DNA from: Candidatus Alectryobacillus merdavium
Lineage (GTDB): Bacteria; Bacillota_I; Bacilli_A; RFN20; CAG-826
Reading direction: 5' to 3'
Assembly: GCA_017694735.1 (NCBI GenBank)
Contig: JADIMN010000040.1
Span: forward strand, 1-46,390
Length of the DNA stretch: 46,390 bases
Below are positions 43,291 through 46,390 of this stretch, in pieces; within the stretch, counting starts at the first letter, position 1; every line of letters begins with the position of its first letter. The notes below the pieces were generated by a model. That model did no database searches. It was not told where the DNA came from and saw only the letters and a list, made by a program, of their open reading frames with translations. The translations under genes and the position numbers were made by a program.

Positions 43291-43689
43291 TTATTTAGAC
43301 CAAGTAACAAGTCTTACTTCAGCGCCATCTCCTTTTCTTGGAGCAAGTTTTAAGACTCTTACATATCCACCGTTAACACCATCAAATCTTTTAACTAAAT
43401 CATTGAATAATTTATCAACAGCACTAGTTTTTTCATCAACCATCTTATTTCTTAATAATGAGATAGCTTGTCTTCTAGCATGTAAGTCGCCTCTTTTTGC
43501 TAAAGTAATAAGGTGACTTGCTTTTTTAACTAAATCTTTAACAACACTTGTTGTAACACTAACTTTTTCGTATACAACTAAATCTGTTAAAACATTTCTT
43601 AATAAATTTTTATGTTTACTGGAGGTAAAGCCAGTTTTAAATCTAACTCCACCTTTACCATGTACATTTTTTCTTCCAATTGTAGCCAT
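43291..43689 (-). CDS. rplQ: 50S ribosomal protein L17
   Basis: The 132-residue protein carries the L17 motif set: the start MATIGRKNVHGKGGVRFKTG, HKNLLRNVLTDLVVYEKV, and the ending GGYVRVLKLAPRKGDGAEV. The internal ARRQAISLL is also typical. It is the last gene of the alpha operon, 15 bases behind rpoA, and has an AGGAGG ribosome site. The start is slightly longer than the usual MxYRKL form. Confidence 0.96.
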   Translation of the reverse strand: MATIGRKNVHGKGGVRFKTGFTSSKHKNLLRNVLTDLVVYEKVSVTTSVVKDLVKKASHLITLAKRGDLHARRQAISLLRNKMVDEKTSAVDKLFNDLVKRFDGVNGGYVRVLKLAPRKGDGAEVRLVTWSK

Positions 43690-43704
43690 ATTTCCCTCCT
43701 ATCA

Positions 43705-44682
43705 TTATGCCTTTTTAAAAGACAATCCGATTGCAGCAAGTTTATCTTCAATTTCTTTAAAGGATTTCTTTCCTAAATGTTTTAATTTTAAGATTTCTTC
43801 TTCACTGACTTGAGTTAATTCTTGTACAGTTTGGAAGCCTTCTCTTTTTAAACAATTATATGATCTAAGACTTAAATCAAGATCTTCAATTGTCATATTA
43901 ACAAATTCACTGACGCTCTTTACTTCTTCTTCTTTAAATGCATCAATTTTTTCTTCAGCAACCTTTTCGAGTTCTAATACCTTTTCAAAATGAGCAATTA
44001 AAATTTGACTAGCAGAAGTAATTGCATCAACAGCGCTAATAGATCCATCAGTTGTAACTTCTAGTTTTAATGAATCGAATCTAGAATCTTGATCAACTCT
44101 AGTTGGTTCAACTTCATAATTAACTTTAACAACTGGTGAGTAATTTGAGTCTGTTGCAATTAATCCAGCTTGTTTAGAATTTGTTTCATCTAAATTTTTC
44201 TTATTTTCTTCATTTGTTAAATAGCCACGACCATTTTTAGCAAATAAAGTCATTTTTAAGTGACCATTTTCTTCTAAATGAGCAATTTCAAGTTCTGGAT
44301 TAATAACTTCTACATCAAATGGAAGTTGTAAATCTCCAGCATGAACAGTGCATGGTCCAAAAGCTTCTAATTCTAACTTTTTGGTTTCTTCATTATTTCC
44401 ATCTATTTTTAAGATAAGTTGTTTCAAGTTTAAAATAATTCTTGTAACATCTTCATCTACTCCATCAATAGCAGAAAATTCATGTAAAACACCATCAATA
44501 TGAATAGCATATACACTAGCTCCTGGAATAGCACTTAATAAAACTCTTCTTAAAGCATTACCAAGGGTTAATCCAAAACCTTTTTCAAGAGGTTCTAAAA
44601 TATATTCTCCATATACTTTATTTTCAGATTGTTTAACAATTTTAAAACTTGGTTTTTCAAATGGTTGTATAATTTTGTCCAT
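43705..44682 (-). CDS. rpoA: RNA polymerase subunit alpha
   Basis: This 325-residue protein has the standard two-domain structure. The N-terminal dimerisation domain includes EPLEKGFGLTLGNALRRVLLSAIPG near residues 31-55. The C-terminal DNA-binding domain contains LDLSLRSYNCLKREGF and LKHLGKKSFKEIEDKL, the helix-hairpin-helix that contacts UP elements and activators. Gene order rpsM-rpsK-rpoA-rplQ is conserved in Firmicutes. A GGAGG ribosome site precedes the ATG. Confidence 0.98.
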   Translation of the reverse strand: MDKIIQPFEKPSFKIVKQSENKVYGEYILEPLEKGFGLTLGNALRRVLLSAIPGASVYAIHIDGVLHEFSAIDGVDEDVTRIILNLKQLILKIDGNNEETKKLELEAFGPCTVHAGDLQLPFDVEVINPELEIAHLEENGHLKMTLFAKNGRGYLTNEENKKNLDETNSKQAGLIATDSNYSPVVKVNYEVEPTRVDQDSRFDSLKLEVTTDGSISAVDAITSASQILIAHFEKVLELEKVAEEKIDAFKEEEVKSVSEFVNMTIEDLDLSLRSYNCLKREGFQTVQELTQVSEEEILKLKHLGKKSFKEIEDKLAAIGLSFKKA

Positions 44683-44738
44683 ATATTTCCTCCGATAATG
44701 TTTGATTTAATAAATATTAAAATTTAAATCAAAATAAA

Positions 44739-45128
44739 TTAACCACGTGGTCTTTTTGGTGGACGGCATCCATTATGTGGAATTGGAGTTACATCTGTAA
44801 TAGAAGTAACTTTAAGTCCAGCTACTTCAAGACTTCTAATTGCGGTATCTCTACCACTGCCAGTACCCTTTACAAATACATCAACGCTTCTAAGACCTTG
44901 ATCAAATGCGGCTTTTCCAGCTGCTTCTGCAGCATTTTGAGCAGCAAATGGTGTTCCTTTTCTTGCGCCTTTGTATCCAATTGCTCCAGCACTAGACCAA
45001 GCAATTGCATTACCTTTTTCATCAGTAATTGTAACGATTGTATTATTAAAGGTAGCATGAATATGTGCAAGACCTTTACTAAAAGTTCTTTTTACTTTTT
45101 TCTTTTTTGCAATTGATTTTACAGCCAT
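44739..45128 (-). CDS. rpsK: 30S ribosomal protein S11
   Basis: This 129-residue protein has the S11 hallmarks HATFNNTIVTITD, SSAGAIGYKGARKGTPFAAQ and the ending DVTPIPHNGCRPPKRPRG. It forms part of the platform of the small subunit and lies 16 bases behind rpsM. The N-terminus is Lys-rich as usual. Confidence 0.98.
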   Translation of the reverse strand: MAVKSIAKKKKVKRTFSKGLAHIHATFNNTIVTITDEKGNAIAWSSAGAIGYKGARKGTPFAAQNAAEAAGKAAFDQGLRSVDVFVKGTGSGRDTAIRSLEVAGLKVTSITDVTPIPHNGCRPPKRPRG

Positions 45129-45144
45129 ATTATTTCTCCTTTAA

Positions 45145-45519
45145 TTATTTAACAGCTTGCTTTTTATTAGCAATTGTCTTTCTCTTACCTTTTCTAGTTC
45201 TAGCATTAGTTTTAGTTCTTTGACCTCTGACAGGAAGACCTTTTTTATGTCTAATGCCTCTATAACATCCGATTTCAGTTAATCTTTTAATATTAAGAGC
45301 AACTTCTTTTTTAAGTTCACCTTCAACTTTATATTTTGAAATTTCACTTCTAATTAAAGATAATTGTTCTTCGCTTAAATCTTTAACTCTAATAGTTGGA
45401 TCAATTCCAACAGCACTTAAAATTTTCTTACTAGTTGAAATTCCAATACCATAAATATAAGTAAGTGAATAAGCAACTTGCTTATCATTTGGAATATCAA
45501 CACCAACAATTCTTGCCAT
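45145..45519 (-). CDS. rpsM: 30S ribosomal protein S13
   Basis: The 124-residue protein begins MARIVGVDIPNDKQV and ends with the basic RGQRTKTNARTRKGKRKTI segment that touches the P-site tRNA. GIGISTSKKIL is the conserved helix-two-turn-helix. It is 18 bases behind rpmJ. Confidence 0.98.
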   Translation of the reverse strand: MARIVGVDIPNDKQVAYSLTYIYGIGISTSKKILSAVGIDPTIRVKDLSEEQLSLIRSEISKYKVEGELKKEVALNIKRLTEIGCYRGIRHKKGLPVRGQRTKTNARTRKGKRKTIANKKQAVK

Positions 45520-45537
45520 ACTTTTTTAATCTCCTTA

Positions 45538-45651
45538 TTAACCTTGTCTTTGCTTATGTTTAGGATTAGAACAAATTACCATGACTTTACCATGTCTTCT
45601 AATAACTTTACATTTATCGCAAATTGGTTTAACACTTGGTCTTACTTTCAT
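45538..45651 (-). CDS. rpmJ: 50S ribosomal protein L36
   Basis: This 37-residue gene encodes MKVRPSVKPICDKCKVIRR and the ending CSNPKHKQRQG. The zinc-binding C, C, C and H are all present, so it is the zinc-containing form. Its position between infA and rpsM is the conserved one. Confidence 0.97.
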   Translation of the reverse strand: MKVRPSVKPICDKCKVIRRHGKVMVICSNPKHKQRQG

Positions 45652-45670
45652 AAAATAATTCTTCTCCTTT

Positions 45671-45889
45671 TTATCGATAACGATAAGTAATTCGGCCCTG
45701 TTTTAAATCGTATGGACTGATTTCAACACTAACTCTATCACCTGGAAAAATGCGAATATTATTTAGACGGATTTTACCAGAAACAGTGGCCAAGATAGTG
45801 GCGCCATTTTCTAATTCAACTTTAAACTTTGCATTAGCTAAACTTTCTTTGACAACAGCCATACAAGTAATAACGTCTTCTTTAGCCAT
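45671..45889 (-). CDS. infA: translation initiation factor IF-1
   Basis: The 72-residue product is the normal IF-1 size: one OB-fold starting MAKEDVITCMAVVKESLANAKFKVELENG and ending SPYDLKQGRITYRYR. The ATG at 45889 is chosen rather than the TTG three bases earlier. It overlaps the end of map by 8 bases and has the GGAGG ribosome site inside map. Confidence 0.97.
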   Translation of the reverse strand: MAKEDVITCMAVVKESLANAKFKVELENGATILATVSGKIRLNNIRIFPGDRVSVEISPYDLKQGRITYRYR

Positions 45890-46390
45890 CAAGCTCCTCC
45901 TTAGATATTGTTAAAATTTCTACCCCATCTTTTGTTATTGCAATTGTATTTTCATAGTGAGCAGTTAATCCTTTATCAACAGTTTTTGCTCCCCAACCAT
46001 CTTTAATTACATACAATTTAGCACTTTTTTGACATACCATTGGTTCAATCGCTAATGTCATGCCTTCTTTTAAGATTAATCCAGTTCCTTTAATTCCATA
46101 ATTTGGAACATAAGGATCTTCATGAAGTTGTTGACCAACCCCATGACCAGTATACTCTTTTACAACACTGTAACCATTTGATTCAATTACTTCTTGGATT
46201 CTTGCTCCAATATCTCCTAAATGAACTCCTGGTTTGATAAGCTTAATGCCTTCAAAGAAACTAAGCTTTGTGACTTCAGCAAGTTTTTTTGCCTCATCAC
46301 TAACTTCTCCAACGAAGTAAGTTCTAGCTGCATCTGCAACATATCCATGAAGAGTAACACCGGCATCTACCTTTAATAAGTCACCATTTT
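45882..46390 (-). CDS. map: methionine aminopeptidase, type I (5' part outside the window)
   Basis: About 168 C-terminal codons are visible and the start lies beyond the window edge. All metal ligands can be seen: Asp in VDAGVTL, Asp in GYVADAARTYF, His in TGHGVGQQLHEDP, Glu in LAIEPM and Glu in AHYENTIAI. The stop is inside the first codons of infA, so the two genes overlap. It removes the initiator Met from nascent proteins. Position upstream of infA is standard for Firmicutes. Confidence 0.96.
   Translation of the reverse strand, partial: NGDLLKVDAGVTLHGYVADAARTYFVGEVSDEAKKLAEVTKLSFFEGIKLIKPGVHLGDIGARIQEVIESNGYSVVKEYTGHGVGQQLHEDPYVPNYGIKGTGLILKEGMTLAIEPMVCQKSAKLYVIKDGWGAKTVDKGLTAHYENTIAITKDGVEILTISKEELDG

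Noticed and set aside
44775..45116. Plus-strand open frames opposite rpsK, rpsM and rplQ
   Set aside because: They are antisense shadows of ribosomal protein genes with low-complexity translations.

Overview
The window is AT-rich DNA from a Gram-positive-type bacterium: a low-GC Firmicute of the Bacilli/Mollicutes-related branch, probably a gut-type heterotroph. The reasons are strong AT bias, many lipoproteins with LxxC lipoboxes, Shine-Dalgarno sites of the AGGAGG type, a cre-like operator, and the gene order map-infA-rpmJ-rpsM-rpsK-rpoA-rplQ. TGA looks like a stop here: malF ends on TGA in an ATGA overlap with malG, and intact genes spell Trp as TGG. The genus cannot be named from the sequence alone.

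Layout. (1) 1-2240: a CPBP-type membrane protease with a zinc ribbon, a TraX-like membrane protein, thioredoxin and tRNA-Gly(UCC) on the plus strand. (2) 2237-5940, minus strand: an alpha/beta hydrolase, then an ECF sigma factor, its membrane anti-sigma factor, and a separately transcribed lipoprotein that resembles the anti-sigma ectodomain. Both transcription units carry the same promoter signature. (3) 5983-22133, minus strand: a complete alpha-glucan regulon. It holds a PucR-type regulator, an MsmX-type ABC ATPase, a pullulanase lipoprotein, a neopullulanase-like GH13 enzyme, the MalE-MalF-MalG importer, an alpha-amylase lipoprotein and MalQ. Surface lipoprotein enzymes cut branched glucans, the importer takes up maltodextrins, and the cytoplasmic GH13 enzyme and MalQ finish them. 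MalF carries an extension of about 1,000 residues at its N-terminus.

(4) 22251-43011: an accessory region. It contains a radical SAM/SPASM enzyme overlapping a secreted C39-like cysteine peptidase, followed by a gene split at an A7 tract; a zinc-hook AAA ATPase of the RloC/PrrC type beside a DpnII-like restriction enzyme fragment; a second, larger C39-like peptidase with a lipoprotein; a metallophosphoesterase fused to a P-loop (STAND-like) NTPase; a DUF4238-like protein; HNH and phage-like debris; a dead HEYGH membrane metalloprotease; tandem lipoproteins; and four IS elements or remnants (two IS3-type elements, one IS3 solo end, one IS21 istA remnant). It looks like a partly decayed defence/mobile island.

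(5) 43244-46390, minus strand: the conserved ribosomal protein/RNA polymerase alpha operon, running off the window inside map.

The best candidates for something undescribed are the metallophosphoesterase-NTPase protein, the radical SAM/peptidase/split-gene locus, the giant MalF, and the ECF system whose lipoprotein copies the anti-sigma ectodomain.
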